Positions 18,220-28,753 are shown, numbered from the stretch's first letter. The stretch is 64,000 nt of DNA from JAPORY01 sp965215385 (GCA_965215385.1 OZ244059.1:496001-560000), one strand, 5' to 3'. Numbers and translations: made by a program. The notes: generated by a model from the sequence alone, not told the origin.

Positions 18220-19452
18220 TTGGCCGCACCGCAGTAGATCGGCTAGACGTCGACCGCCCAAATCAGACCAATCGGGCTAAAACCGCCCTAACCGTCCCGA
18301 ATCAAGCGAAACTGGTTACGAGAGGTGCTCTCTCACGTCGTTCAAATTTATCAAGCAATCACCGGAGACGCTCACTGTAGAGTGACTTTTGCGGTTTGAA
18401 GTATTTTTGGGGCATTTTGCCCCGATTTCATGCACGATCCGCCGTATCACGCCGCCGTGATCTCTTCTCGACGGCACAAAAGGCTAATCTCTTGATCGTG
18501 AATCCGAAATGCGTCGGGTCGGTTCAATGGTAGTAGACATTTCCGAGGCGACTCGCAGGACGGCTTGGCGCAGTATGCCCGATCGCGTAGAACCTTAGGG
18601 CAGTTATGTGCGTGTGGGTTGGGAGAAAGTACCCGCCAACCCACACGCAGTGTATTTAGTGTTTGCAAAAAAATGCGTGATTCTGCAATACAAGACTGAC
18701 GTCACTCACTTTTGGGTTGACTTTGTGCGGGCGAAGATTTAAGAATTTCAATAGAAAATCGACATATACCAACAAAATATGGGCCAGAACCCGAATCTTC
18801 GCCAAACATTCGTGCCGCTACAACACTGAGAAGTCCCGATGCGAGAAAAATTCATCACACAACCCCACTTGGACGCGATCCCGATCGCCGCCGATCTGAC
18901 CCGCGTGGGACGCAACATCGGCGAGGCCGAGCGCGACCGCCGCAAACGGCAGCAACGCGCCGCTTAGCTTTTAAAAATCGGTTTCCAACGGACCAGTGGA
19001 CTCGGTCTTCGCGACCGCGTTGGTCGGCTCCAATCACGTCTTCGTTACCATTTACCACGTCAGCGTGATAATCAATCGTGCTACAGCTGCAAAGGCGGTC
19101 GTGCCGGAGCCAAAAATTCGCACGTCTGGCGTCTTCAAAGTCTTGGCTTCGACCAGAAAATGGGGTTTTTTAGCAGGCATCAGGTAGAGTGCCGCGTCAA
19201 CAACTGTGTCGTGGAAAAAATTTTCAATAACATTCCAAAGTCGCTGATTAGCACAAACGCTTTCGATAACAAGCCTGAATGTACCCCCTCATTTTGATGT
19301 TGAGTGTCGTGAGCTTTCATCTGCCCGCGCTCTAACTGTTACACTGCATCGCCGCGTGTGATCCTAGATCGGACTTTGATTAGTTCCACAGTCTGCTAAC
19401 AAATATTCTTCGTTACTGATAGGAGTTTCCTAGTGAATAGAGGCGGTTTGAT
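18220..19452. other. gene-poor region
   Basis: No gene supported. A 42-codon frame at 18839-18967 (rich in Arg/Ala at its end) has a weak start signal and no family. The main structural feature is the 14-bp inverted repeat at 18609-18649. Confidence 0.3.
18609..18649. repeat. 14-bp perfect inverted repeat (stem-loop)
   Basis: TGCGTGTGGGTTGG (18609-18622) and its exact complement CCAACCCACACGCA (18636-18649), separated by 13 bases, can form a very stable hairpin. No U-run follows on either strand, so it is not a plain terminator. It could be a mobile-element end, a protein-binding dyad or a structured RNA. Confidence 0.8.
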
Positions 19453-20121
19453 ATGACAACCCAAAAACTTGCAGCGGAGTTTTTTGGCACGGCACTCTTG
19501 CTCATCGCAATCGTTGGGTCAGGAATTATGGCTCAGTCACTTTTTGATGACGATATCGGTTCGGCACTATTAGCAAATTCCATCGCAACTGGTTGCATGC
19601 TTTTTGCGATCATTTCTGTGTTCGGCCCTATTTCTGGTGCGCACTTCAATCCAGCCGTTAGCGTAGTGTTCTTCCTCCACCGCCAGCTTTCAGCCAAATT
19701 GCTTTTTGCCTACCTTTTGTGTCAGATTGCTGGCGGTGTTATAGGCGTTTGGATTACCCATCTGATGTTTGATATCAGCGTTATTCAAACCTCCACCACG
19801 ATACACCGAACAGGATCAGACCAGTGGTTGGCAGAAGTCGTTGCAACCTTGGGTTTGCTTCTGGTTATTTTTGGCGGTTTGCGCTCAAAGCCAGACGCAA
19901 TACCCGCCTTGGTCGCAGTATACATTACTGGAGCCTATTGGTTCACCGCATCAACAAGTTTTGCCAACCCTGCCGTAACCATCGCTCGTGGGTTCACCGA
20001 TACTTTCGCAGGAATTTATCCGGGCCACATCTTCGGCTTCATTGTTGCCCAATTGATCGCCGTCATTATCGCTGCAACTGGATTTCGATTTCTCCTTGCC
20101 GAAGAACCATTAAGAAAATAG
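19453..20121 (+). CDS. MIP-family channel (aquaporin / aquaglyceroporin)
   Basis: A 222-residue, six-helix major intrinsic protein in the inner membrane. The first NPA loop is SGAHFNPAVS (about residues 60-70) and the second is ANPAVTIARGF (about residues 175-185), with the selectivity-filter Arg in place. The overall look (FTDTFAGIYPGH after the second NPA) is near the AqpS-like group. In rhizobia AqpS moves methylarsenite/arsenite out, but no ars gene is nearby, so water, glycerol or other small solutes are equally possible. A purine-rich GAGGCGG precedes the ATG. Confidence 0.88.
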   Translation: MTTQKLAAEFFGTALLLIAIVGSGIMAQSLFDDDIGSALLANSIATGCMLFAIISVFGPISGAHFNPAVSVVFFLHRQLSAKLLFAYLLCQIAGGVIGVWITHLMFDISVIQTSTTIHRTGSDQWLAEVVATLGLLLVIFGGLRSKPDAIPALVAVYITGAYWFTASTSFANPAVTIARGFTDTFAGIYPGHIFGFIVAQLIAVIIAATGFRFLLAEEPLRK

Positions 20122-20401
20122 CACTGTCAATCGGTCTTGCGATCGTGAATGAAGGTCAAGACAGGGCTGTTAGTCAATCGGCCCATAACAATTGGGCGAA
20201 TGTCTTGTTTGCGGTTGTCGAGTTCTTTGAGATCGCTCTCAAAACCAAGACACCGAGGCGGGGCACGACTGCGAAAAGCTTACAACAACGCCGCCGTAGG
20301 GTATCCAGACTGAGGGAATCAATCCTGCGGTGCCACAGTCTATCGCGCCGAGCTAACGATCACCAGTGTTAATCCCCGCAAACCCAGATTCTCAATTGAC
20401 C
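20122..20401. other. intergenic region
   Basis: No gene, terminator or RNA that I can support. It separates the channel gene from the ligase cluster. Confidence 0.3.
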
Positions 20402-21934
20402 ATGACGCACCAGGATTTGTCAATCTGGGATTGTGGACCACCTGAACCCTGCCCGTGCCCTTTCAATCTTGCCCAGTACGTTTTGGCTTCGGCATCCCCA
20501 ACACCGCAAAAAGTGGCCTTGTCAATCGTCGATCCCACGCATTCAGAAGATTGGACCTACCGAGACATCGAAACAGCCGTGCGCTGCATCGCAACTGGCC
20601 TTCTTGAACACGGTCTGCAGTCCGGGGATCGCATCTTGTTACGGATCGGAAACAACCCGTATTTTCCAATTTGCTTTCTGGCCTGTATCACTGTCGATCT
20701 TGTCCCGATTCCGACCTCGGCACAATTAACCGAAATCGAAACGGCGAGCATTATTGATCATCTCAAACCCGCATTAATCCTTCACCAGTCCGGTATCGCG
20801 TGCCCACCGCAAGCAAATTGCTGTGCGCTATCAACCATCAAATCCCTATTGGCGCGGCCGCCAGCCGACTTCGTCTTGGGCGACCCCAATCGGGCCGGCT
20901 ATATCGTCTACACCTCCGGTACGTCTGGGCGCCCACAAGCTGTCTTGCACGCTCATCGTGCTATATGGGCTCGTCGGATGATGATTCGCGATTGGTATGA
21001 CCTAAAACCGGTTGACCGCTTACTTCACGCCGGGGCATTGAACTGGACCTATACGCTCGGTACCGGGGTGTTGGATCCTTGGAGCGTCGGTGGTACCGCC
21101 TTGATTCCTGCGGCGAACACGGTCCCAGAGACCCTACCGACACTTATTGAAACACATCACGCAACGTTATTTGCAGCAGTTCCCAGCATATATCGCAAGA
21201 TAGTCAACGCTAATTGCGCACTTGAATTTCCTCACCTCCGCTACGGCTTGGCAGCGGGTGAGAAGCTCCCTTTCAACATATCGGAAGCTTGGGAACGGGC
21301 AACCGGGCTAAAATTATACGAAGCATTTGGCATGTCAGAATGTTCCACTTTCATCTCATCAGGGCCGCCTGTACCTTCACGGGCTGGAAGCATAGGACGA
21401 CCGCAAGCTGGTCGATGTGTCGCAATCATTGGTCGCGACGGTCCCGTACCATTCGGCGAGTTAGGAAACATTGCGGTTCATCAATCAGATCAGGGGCTGA
21501 TGCTATCATATGTCGACGACGCGCAATCGACCGCCGCGTGCTATCGTGGCAATTGGTTTGTAACCAATGACATGGGTAGAATGACCGTTAGCGGCCAAAT
21601 CCTTTATCACGGTCGCAGCGATGACATGATGAACGCGGGCGGATACCGTGTCTCACCGATGGAAGTCGAAGCCGTCCTCCTGGACTTTCCTGGTATTAAA
21701 GAAGCTTGTGTGACCGATGTTGGAATTGATCCTGACCGTAGCGTCATCGCCGCATTTTATGTCAGTTCTCCTGCAATCGCCGAAGCAGAACTAAAACGGT
21801 TTGTCTCACAGCGATTGGCACGATACAAACAACCGAGAATGTTGGTTCGTCTAGCGAAACTGCCAACCAACGCGAACGGCAAAATTAACCGCAAAGCATT
21901 GCAACGCATGAGCTTGGAGTCATTGCATGAATAA
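20402..21934 (+). CDS. AMP-dependent acyl-CoA synthetase (benzoate-CoA-ligase-like)
   Basis: About 510 residues of the ANL superfamily, which activates a carboxylic acid with ATP and then CoA. The phosphate loop is YIVYTSGTSGRPQAVLHAHR, followed by the EAFGMSE core motif, GRSDDMMNAGGYRVSPMEVE at the hinge, and the catalytic Lys in NANGKINRKAL. Closest in feel are the benzoate/2-aminobenzoate-CoA ligases. ATG at 20402 is preferred over an upstream in-frame start because relatives begin near here. It overlaps the DsbA-like gene by eight bases, so the two are co-translated. The substrate is unknown. Confidence 0.88.
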   Translation: MTHQDLSIWDCGPPEPCPCPFNLAQYVLASASPTPQKVALSIVDPTHSEDWTYRDIETAVRCIATGLLEHGLQSGDRILLRIGNNPYFPICFLACITVDLVPIPTSAQLTEIETASIIDHLKPALILHQSGIACPPQANCCALSTIKSLLARPPADFVLGDPNRAGYIVYTSGTSGRPQAVLHAHRAIWARRMMIRDWYDLKPVDRLLHAGALNWTYTLGTGVLDPWSVGGTALIPAANTVPETLPTLIETHHATLFAAVPSIYRKIVNANCALEFPHLRYGLAAGEKLPFNISEAWERATGLKLYEAFGMSECSTFISSGPPVPSRAGSIGRPQAGRCVAIIGRDGPVPFGELGNIAVHQSDQGLMLSYVDDAQSTAACYRGNWFVTNDMGRMTVSGQILYHGRSDDMMNAGGYRVSPMEVEAVLLDFPGIKEACVTDVGIDPDRSVIAAFYVSSPAIAEAELKRFVSQRLARYKQPRMLVRLAKLPTNANGKINRKALQRMSLESLHE

Positions 21935-22580
21935 GGCGCATTTGATCCCGTTGGAGATTTTCTCAGATCCGATCTGCCCGTGGTGCTACATCGGCTACAC
22001 CTATCTCGAACGAGCTTTGAAACAAGTCGTAGAACATCCATTCGATATCCAATGGCGGACATTTCAACTCAATCCAGATATGCCCGCCGCCGGGGTTGAT
22101 CGTCAAACCTACCTTGCTCAAAAATTTGGCGGTCTGGTAGGAGCGTCAAGTGCCTATGAGGGCATTCGACGACATGCGCTTGAGTCGAAAATTTCGATGA
22201 ATTTATCGGCGATCCAACGAACCCCTAACACGATAGATGCGCACCGACTTTTATTTTGGGCAGCGCAAGAAGATAAACAATGTGAAGTCGTAAATGGATT
22301 ATTTGAGGCCTACTTCGTTGCCGGTCGAGATATTGGCAACCAGCGAGACTTGGTTGAGATTGCCGATAAAGCGGGGCTCGATTGTTTGTTGATTGAACGC
22401 CTTCTCGCATCCGATTGCGACATAGAGTTAGTGTCCCAACAACACGCGTCAGCGCAACGTTTAGGCATTCAATCGGTTCCCACTTTCGTTATCGAAAAAA
22501 AGTATGGGTTTTCAGGGGCGCAGCCAACCGAAAAATGGTTGCAATTAGTCGAAACGATTAAGGCAGACAGGCAGTCGTGA
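21927..22580 (+). CDS. DsbA-family oxidoreductase, FrnE-like
   Basis: A 217-residue cytosolic DsbA/thioredoxin-fold protein. It has a CxxC active site near the N-terminus (SDPICPWCYIG), the MNLSAIQRTPNTIDAHRL segment of the FrnE/2-hydroxychromene-2-carboxylate isomerase branch, and a cis-Pro loop (GIQSVPTFVIEKKY). FrnE-type proteins handle disulfides or polyketide/aromatic intermediates; the exact reaction is unknown. There is no signal peptide. It starts inside the end of the acyl-CoA ligase gene, which implies linked function in the same pathway or stress response. Confidence 0.88.
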   Translation: MNKAHLIPLEIFSDPICPWCYIGYTYLERALKQVVEHPFDIQWRTFQLNPDMPAAGVDRQTYLAQKFGGLVGASSAYEGIRRHALESKISMNLSAIQRTPNTIDAHRLLFWAAQEDKQCEVVNGLFEAYFVAGRDIGNQRDLVEIADKAGLDCLLIERLLASDCDIELVSQQHASAQRLGIQSVPTFVIEKKYGFSGAQPTEKWLQLVETIKADRQS

Positions 22581-22862
22581 GGGCGATGACGATGGTCAAA
22601 CGGATGGAGTCGCTACGCCTCGACCTCGACTTACAAATTAACTGTTAACTCCGAGAACCATTGGAACACAGGAGGCTGACGCGTCACGAGAGTTGCCGTT
22701 GTTGAAACGTCATAGCAGATAAAGAGAGAATTTGACTCGGATAACAGTCTTGGTGAACTCCAGCCTCGCAGCTTGCAGCGCAAGCACCTTGTTGGCGATG
22801 AGGTTTGTACAGTTTCCGAACCGGACCCTTCTTCCCTTTCTGGCGATTGGACTATCGGCCTG

Positions 22863-24071
22863 ATGCCGCAGATTTCGCGTGTTGAATTTATCGCTTTGAT
22901 CGCCATGTTGTTTGCGACCATCGCATTTTCAATTGACGCGATGCTCCCTGCACTTCCTGAAATTGGGCAGGAATTAAGCCCTGAAAGCGTCAATCAAGCA
23001 CAATTAATCCTCACGTCATTTGTTCTTGGAATTGGTGTCGGCACCTTCTTTGTGGGTCCTTTGTCGGACACGATCGGGCGCAAGCCAGTAATTCTCATCG
23101 GGGCGGTCGTATATGTTAGTGCCAGTGCCGCTGGGTACTTTCTGCAGTCTTTAGAATTAGTCCTTTGCTCTCGCGTACTACAAGGGCTCGGAGCGGCCGC
23201 CCCTCGTGTTGTTTCACTGGCCATTGTTAGAGATCTGTATTCAGGCCGCGAAATGGCTCGTATCGTTTCATTCGCCATGATGGTATTTACCATCTTTCCA
23301 GCCTTCGCGCCGCTGCTCGGTTCAATCATTATTGTATTTTTTGGCTGGCGATCGATTTTTCTGGCATTCATTATATTCTCGGTCATCTCAACAACATGGC
23401 TTTGGTTTCGGCAAACAGAGACCCTAAAACCCTCAGACCGCCGCCCGTTTCGTGTTAACCTATTGTTACAAGCGGTAGCAGAGATGTTTGAGAACCAAGC
23501 AGTTCGGCTGGCCATTGCCGTTCAATCCCTTTGTTTGGGCATTCTGTTTGCCATGCTATCTTCTGTGCAGCCCATCTACGACATTACCTTTGGTCGTGCT
23601 GAGAGCTTCCCAATCTGGTTTGGCATCGTTGCGCTGATTTCGGCTACTGGCAGTTTGGTCAACGCTCAAATCGTCGTCAAAGTTGGTATGCGTCGAATGG
23701 TCACCTGGTCTCTTGGACTTCAGATTCTGATGTCGGCAGTAATGACGCTAGCCGCCATAATTTCGTTGTCCGCGAATCATCTGTTCTACCTTTTTGTATT
23801 GTGGCAAATTTATGTTTTCTTCATGGCCGGTACAACAATGGGAAATCTTAACAGTATCGCGATGGAACCGGTGGGACACATTGCGGGAGTTGCCGCTTCA
23901 ACGATTTCCGGACTTGCAACCGTGGGTGCCGCGATTATCGCCGCCCCGCTTGGATTGCTGTTTGATGGTTCCACTCTACCGCTATCAGGAAGCATTTTTT
24001 GCCTCGCTGTGGCCGGTTTTGCCCTTATGAGCGTCATGTCGCGGGTTGAGCGACAGACAGCGTTGAAATAG
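22863..24071 (+). CDS. MFS transporter, Bcr/CflA drug-resistance family
   Basis: A 12-helix inner-membrane exporter of about 402 residues. Helix 1 (IALIAMLFATIAFSIDAMLP) is followed by the motif A loop VGPLSDTIGRKPVI, and later by GLGAAAPRVVSLAIVRDL, all typical of Bcr/CflA proton antiporters. ATG at 22863 places the start just before helix 1, as in relatives. A TTG 90 bases upstream in frame would add an atypical tail. It lies between FrnE-like and TPR genes on the same strand with a 9-base gap to the latter, so it is likely in one operon with it. Confidence 0.88.
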   Translation: MPQISRVEFIALIAMLFATIAFSIDAMLPALPEIGQELSPESVNQAQLILTSFVLGIGVGTFFVGPLSDTIGRKPVILIGAVVYVSASAAGYFLQSLELVLCSRVLQGLGAAAPRVVSLAIVRDLYSGREMARIVSFAMMVFTIFPAFAPLLGSIIIVFFGWRSIFLAFIIFSVISTTWLWFRQTETLKPSDRRPFRVNLLLQAVAEMFENQAVRLAIAVQSLCLGILFAMLSSVQPIYDITFGRAESFPIWFGIVALISATGSLVNAQIVVKVGMRRMVTWSLGLQILMSAVMTLAAIISLSANHLFYLFVLWQIYVFFMAGTTMGNLNSIAMEPVGHIAGVAASTISGLATVGAAIIAAPLGLLFDGSTLPLSGSIFCLAVAGFALMSVMSRVERQTALK

Positions 24072-24080
24072 GACATTCTC

Positions 24081-25802
24081 ATGACTGACATCTACTACAA
24101 TTTGGGACCCCACTCGCTTGCAATCGCGACGACAAACCAGCTTTGTCAAGAGTGGTTTGATCGCGGCCTCAATTGGACATACGGCTACAATCATCAAGAG
24201 GCGATAAACTGTTTTCGTATTGCCGCTGGCTTTGATGACAACTGCCCCATGCCTTGGTGGGGTATCGCCTACGCGGCGGGTCCGAATTACAATTTACCGT
24301 GGCACGTATTGGATACAGCCAGTCGAGCCACTGCGCTTGCCGGGGCGTTTGATGCAACCCAAGAGGCATTAAGGCGTCTCAATTCCCATCCGCACTCGAT
24401 ATCGGAGAGTCAAAAGGCTCTCATTGAGGCACTTGCATTACGGTACCAGCAACGAGATCTGATTGACGACATGCGTCCGTGGAACCGTGATTTTGCCACA
24501 GCGATGCGAAAAGTTTACAAAGAATTCCCCAATGATTGTGACGTCTGCGCTATCTATGCCGAATCCTTGTTAAACTTAACGCCGTGGAAGATGTGGGATT
24601 TAACGACGGGACAACCAGCAACCGGGGCTGAGACCGTCGAGTGCCAACGGGTCTTAGAGCACAGTATGCGTTCTTTAGCGTTGGCTAGGACGCACCCCGG
24701 TATTCTCCATCTTTACGTTCATCTGATGGAAATGTCGCCAACGCCGGAAAAAGCCTTGCCGGCTGCTGATCGACTACGGACGCTTTGCCCAGACGCCGGC
24801 CATCTCGTACATATGGCGACGCACATTTATGTCTTGTGCGGTGATTATGCGAGCGTCGTCAGTTGGAATCAGTTGGCCTGCGATGCCGACTATAAGTTTT
24901 TCGCCCGCAACGGTGACCGAAACCTCTATACCGGTTATCGATTACATAATTATCACTTCACGATCTACGGCGCGATGCTATTGGGTCAACTTGCCCCGGC
25001 CCACTCCGCATTGCGACGCATTGAGACGACCGTATCGCTGGATCTGCTCCGCATTGATAGCCCACCAATGGCCGACTTCTTCGAAAGCTACCTGGCTTTA
25101 GAGCCGCACGTGCTTGTTCGGTTTGGTCAGTGGGACAAGTTGATGACAATGTCACTGCCCGAAGATCAAGGACTGCAACCAACCCTCGTTGCCAATACGC
25201 ATTATGCGCGTGCCGTCGCCTTTGCAGCAACGGGGCACATTGCGGAAGCAGAGGCGGAAGAGCTACTATTTCTGAAAAGCAAAGAGAACGTGCCGGAAAG
25301 TCGTGTATTACATAACAATTCCGTCCACGACCTTTTGGCAATTGCAACACAAACTGTGCGCGGTGAAATTGCCTACCGCAAAGGGGATTTTGAGCAAGCA
25401 TTTGCACGTCTGCGCCAAGCCGTGGTACTGGAGGACTCATTGCCATATGATGAGCCATGGGGTTGGATGCAGCCAACGCGTCATGCGCTCGGTGCTTTGT
25501 TGTTTGAACAAGGACACATTGATGACGCCGAGCAGATGTTTCGCGAAGATTTAGGCCTAGCGGCACAAAATACTGTGAGCCGATCGACCATTCACCCCGA
25601 CAATGTTTGGGCACTGCGAGGCTTGCATGACTGCTTGAAAGCCCGCGGCGAAAAGCTGGAAATCCGTCAGATTGCGTTTCGGCTCAACCTTGCTCTCGCC
25701 AGAGCTGACCGCAATGTTGTCGCACCATGTTTTTGTACGCAGTCGGCGATCTCACGAAACAACAAGGTTCAATTCCCCGCGTCAATGACTTGCGCCACTT
25801 AA
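24081..25802 (+). CDS. tetratricopeptide-repeat protein, unknown function
   Basis: A 573-residue soluble protein without signal peptide. It begins with WFDRGLNWTYGYNHQEAINC, has helix-turn-helix repeats throughout, and has a CPMPWWGIAYAAGPNYN segment and histidines (HPGILHLYVHLMEMS; HLVHMATHIY) in the centre. It ends close to a Cys-Phe-Cys. Proteins with this layout occur in bacteria and fungi as uncharacterised TPR proteins. The conserved His/Cys pattern hints at a metal or substrate site rather than pure scaffolding, but no reaction is known to me. It ends four bases from the end of the convergent BKACE gene. Confidence 0.75.
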   Translation: MTDIYYNLGPHSLAIATTNQLCQEWFDRGLNWTYGYNHQEAINCFRIAAGFDDNCPMPWWGIAYAAGPNYNLPWHVLDTASRATALAGAFDATQEALRRLNSHPHSISESQKALIEALALRYQQRDLIDDMRPWNRDFATAMRKVYKEFPNDCDVCAIYAESLLNLTPWKMWDLTTGQPATGAETVECQRVLEHSMRSLALARTHPGILHLYVHLMEMSPTPEKALPAADRLRTLCPDAGHLVHMATHIYVLCGDYASVVSWNQLACDADYKFFARNGDRNLYTGYRLHNYHFTIYGAMLLGQLAPAHSALRRIETTVSLDLLRIDSPPMADFFESYLALEPHVLVRFGQWDKLMTMSLPEDQGLQPTLVANTHYARAVAFAATGHIAEAEAEELLFLKSKENVPESRVLHNNSVHDLLAIATQTVRGEIAYRKGDFEQAFARLRQAVVLEDSLPYDEPWGWMQPTRHALGALLFEQGHIDDAEQMFREDLGLAAQNTVSRSTIHPDNVWALRGLHDCLKARGEKLEIRQIAFRLNLALARADRNVVAPCFCTQSAISRNNKVQFPASMTCAT

Positions 25803-25806
25803 GGGC

Positions 25807-26628
25807 TCAGAGGCCTAGCAGGTTTCTGGCTTGTCTTGGCGTGGCGACCGGGCGACTATATTGTTCACACAGGTCTACCGTGCGTCTCACCAGTGCAGCG
25901 TTTGACGGTGCCAAGCAATCACGATCTAGTCTAACATTATCTTCAAGGCCAGTGCGGGTATGTCCTCCCGCTTCAATACACCAGCGATTAACCTCAATTT
26001 GATGCCGACCGATCCCGGCAGCACACCATTCGCTATCCGGCAACAACCGCCGTACCGTTCGGACATAGTAATCGAAAACATCTTTATCGGCTGGCATCGC
26101 GTTTTTGACCCCCATGACAAACTGCACATACAAGGGAGGACTTAGTTGTTCGTGATGCGCCATGATCGCCGCTTGATGAAGATGCGAAAGGTCGAAAACT
26201 TCGATTTCGGGTTTGACTTTGTATTTCAGCATTTCGGCTGCGAGCCAATCAATCAGATCGGGCGGATTTTCGTAAACTCGCGTTGGGAAATTGTTGGAGC
26301 CAACCGAAAGGGATGCCATCTCTGGCTGCAAGGATAGCATTCTCCCCCTTTCCTGCCCGGCCCCCGAGCGACCACCAGTTGAGAACTGGATGATTAAATC
26401 GGGGCAGTGTTGTTTAAGTCCTTCTTGGAGACGAGCGAATTGGTCGGGATTCGAGCAGGGACTACCGTCTGCGTTTCGCACGTGACAATGCGCAATTGTG
26501 GCTCCTTGTTCGTGCGCTTCATGGGCACTTTCGATCTGCTCCGAAACCGATATTGGCACCGCTGGATTATCACTCTTTTGAGGGAGTGATCCGGTGATGG
26601 CAACACAAATAATACAAGGTTTTTTCAT
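25807..26628 (-). CDS. beta-keto acid cleavage enzyme (BKACE, DUF849)
   Basis: 273 residues. BKACE enzymes are Zn-dependent TIM barrels that react a beta-keto acid with acetyl-CoA to give acetoacetate and a new acyl-CoA (the lysine-fermentation Kce is the prototype). Visible are the start CVAITGSLPQ, the HxH metal site in IAHCHVRNADG, the QFSTGGRSG loop, VQFVMGVKNAMPAD, and GLEDNV with the third metal ligand. ATG at 26628 is chosen because the barrel starts there; an upstream extension has no family match. It differs from the second copy at 43623 (QFSTGGRSG here, NLTTGEGQ there), so substrates probably differ. Confidence 0.9.
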   Translation of the reverse strand: MKKPCIICVAITGSLPQKSDNPAVPISVSEQIESAHEAHEQGATIAHCHVRNADGSPCSNPDQFARLQEGLKQHCPDLIIQFSTGGRSGAGQERGRMLSLQPEMASLSVGSNNFPTRVYENPPDLIDWLAAEMLKYKVKPEIEVFDLSHLHQAAIMAHHEQLSPPLYVQFVMGVKNAMPADKDVFDYYVRTVRRLLPDSEWCAAGIGRHQIEVNRWCIEAGGHTRTGLEDNVRLDRDCLAPSNAALVRRTVDLCEQYSRPVATPRQARNLLGL

Positions 26629-27377
26629 ATATTCAGCGGTACCGCCGCATCCGAACGTAGCCCTCATGGAAATTTTTTTGCTCAGCTTTTCGCCTCTCAT
26701 CCAAACTAATGACAAGGCGCAGCTTTGGCAAAGTGCAAGTACCCGTTTTACCGTGCCGACGCAAAGGGAGAAGGCCATTGATATTTCCGACAACTGACTA
26801 TTCCATATGTCACCTGTTAGCCACAAAGACAAATCGCCGATATTTGGCGGTAACACATCCTCTTTCTGGACTCGCCAGATTCTAGCTGTGTTGAGCTACT
26901 GCGAATTAGTCCTCAATGCTGCACATCTAGGGACGATGAAAAAATTTAGACGAGCAATTTTTGTTTTTGCCCGTCGCCATTGATGATGACCGAACCTCGC
27001 AATAATCAACTCTTCATAATCGTAACTCATCTCGGCGACGGGTGACGCTCCAGCGCTGGCCGTCACCGGTGCCACGATACAAGAGATATGAGCAGGAGAG
27101 CGATGCGGTGCTAAATTCACAGACTTGGGTGCTGGCTGCACCGCATCTAAGCAGACCAAAAACACCATCCATATCGGCAATGAGAGTTACGACATTCAGG
27201 TCAAACCATAAGTGAGTTGCTTTCTCCGTGATGAGAGACAGAACACTCAATCCCAAGACGACGTCTTTGTGGGTAAGCGGCGTCATCGGCGAGCTAGGAG
27301 TCTGATGCTACCGGCTTCAGGTTGAAACAAACGCGCCATTGCTGTCGTTGTTACTGTTGAGTGATATCGGTCTTGGT
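26629..27377. other. intergenic region
   Basis: No supported gene on either strand. Short frames near 26900-27290 lack domains and start signals. Confidence 0.3.
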
Positions 27378-28468
27378 CTATGTCTTTGGTGTAATCTCCT
27401 GTCGGCATTTTACCGTCAATGGCTGCCGTATGAGTTCAAGATGACGCGGTAATTCTAATACCCCGCCGATATCACGGTTCGGCTTGCACGGCCTCGTTTC
27501 TCGAATCGGAATTGCCAGGGCCTCCCGACCTTCGGTGCCAAGTCGTTGTAGATCCTGCCACTGATATACCGCGTAGGATTTTAACCGCTCCCGATAATCC
27601 TGACCACCGAGGCTTTTCGATGATAATCCCATCATTGCGAGAGGATTGGGCGGTTTGAGGGCACTCACCACTTCATCGACGAACAAGGTCACGGTGTTTG
27701 CAATCCGTGTACAGGCTCTTTGGAGGGTGGCTTCGCCCCGGGCACGAACTTCATACGCCGCTTGATTGTCTTGCGTGGAATACCCATCCAAAGCGCGGAT
27801 GCGCTTCGTAAACTCTGACCACAGGTGCATATCAATTCCGTGCGGTTTTTGACGCACCAAATCATCCGCCCGACCAGCAATGTCATGACTCTTACGCGGT
27901 TCGATGTAGCGGCGCAGCGCGATTCCCTTAACAAGATGCTCGGCTGCGCGTGGTGCCGTCATAACCAGTCTGTTCCCAATTGAACGAAGCTGTCTTTCGT
28001 CTTCTTTTAACTTGAAGTGCCGCACCGCGATAACGAAGTAATTCGAATTTTGGGTAACTTTCATTGAGGTGTCTATCCCAGTCGTCAGGTCGTGATCGCG
28101 TCATTTTATCAAGGAACTCCCGGTCAACTTCCAGCTCGCCAAGCAGCGGCTCGCCATAACGGGCAATCTGATGGGAAATTTGTCCGAAGTCATACATATC
28201 GGTCTTAAGGTAACTAGGGGTGAGCACACAGGCGTTCACATTCCTATAGTTCCGAAATGGATTTTCTGGCCAATAGCACTGGTGCGAGGTCACATGTTTA
28301 ACCTCTGCAAGATCGACCAGAAAGGCTACGTCCCAGTCGCTATCGGGCGTGGAAGTTCCCTTTTGCACGCGATCCAAACCAAACAACCGCCTGCACCCGA
28401 TGGCGCACAAGATCTGATGACCGTGCAAGGTCAATGATCTCTTGTCGATTGCAGCGGGTTGTCACCAT
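27378..28468 (-). pseudogene. nucleotidyltransferase-HEPN fusion protein, frameshifted
   Basis: Three consecutive minus-strand frames make one protein. From ATG at 28468: RQEIIDLARSSDLVRHRVQAV and VWFGSRAKG. After a frameshift near 28350: TSTPDSDWDVAFLVD, which completes the GS-X-DxD-like nucleotidyltransferase site. After a second frameshift near 28010-28030: KEDERQLRSIGNRL and AARAAEHLVKGIALRR-like HEPN helices (the sequence itself reads APRAAEHLVKGIALRR). MNT-HEPN fusions combine both toxin-antitoxin activities in one chain. With two frameshifts it is dead unless both are assembly errors. Confidence 0.7.
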
Positions 28469-28753
28469 ATTAATACATCGGCGCGTTGAAATCCAATGTC
28501 GAAATTTGGATATCAATAATCGACCGGCTTCATCAATGGTCTCGTCCTTCGCGCAAAGACGAAAATGATTGGAAACAATTCCGTAGGGCATCCTTTTCTG
28601 AGGCTCCGCCGTGTCACGACAACACGAAACTCAATTTGAAGTTCGCGCACTTTTCTGGCCTTTGATTCCCTGCTGCCGAAGAGCGTGGCTACCCTTTTAG
28701 GGGGATATATTGGGTCGAAAAATAACCCGTCGTGAACGTTTAGTCGGCCGTCA

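Noticed and set aside
18839..18967. 42-codon Arg/Ala-rich frame
   Set aside because: Weak start signal and no recognisable family. It could be a real small gene, but nothing supports it.
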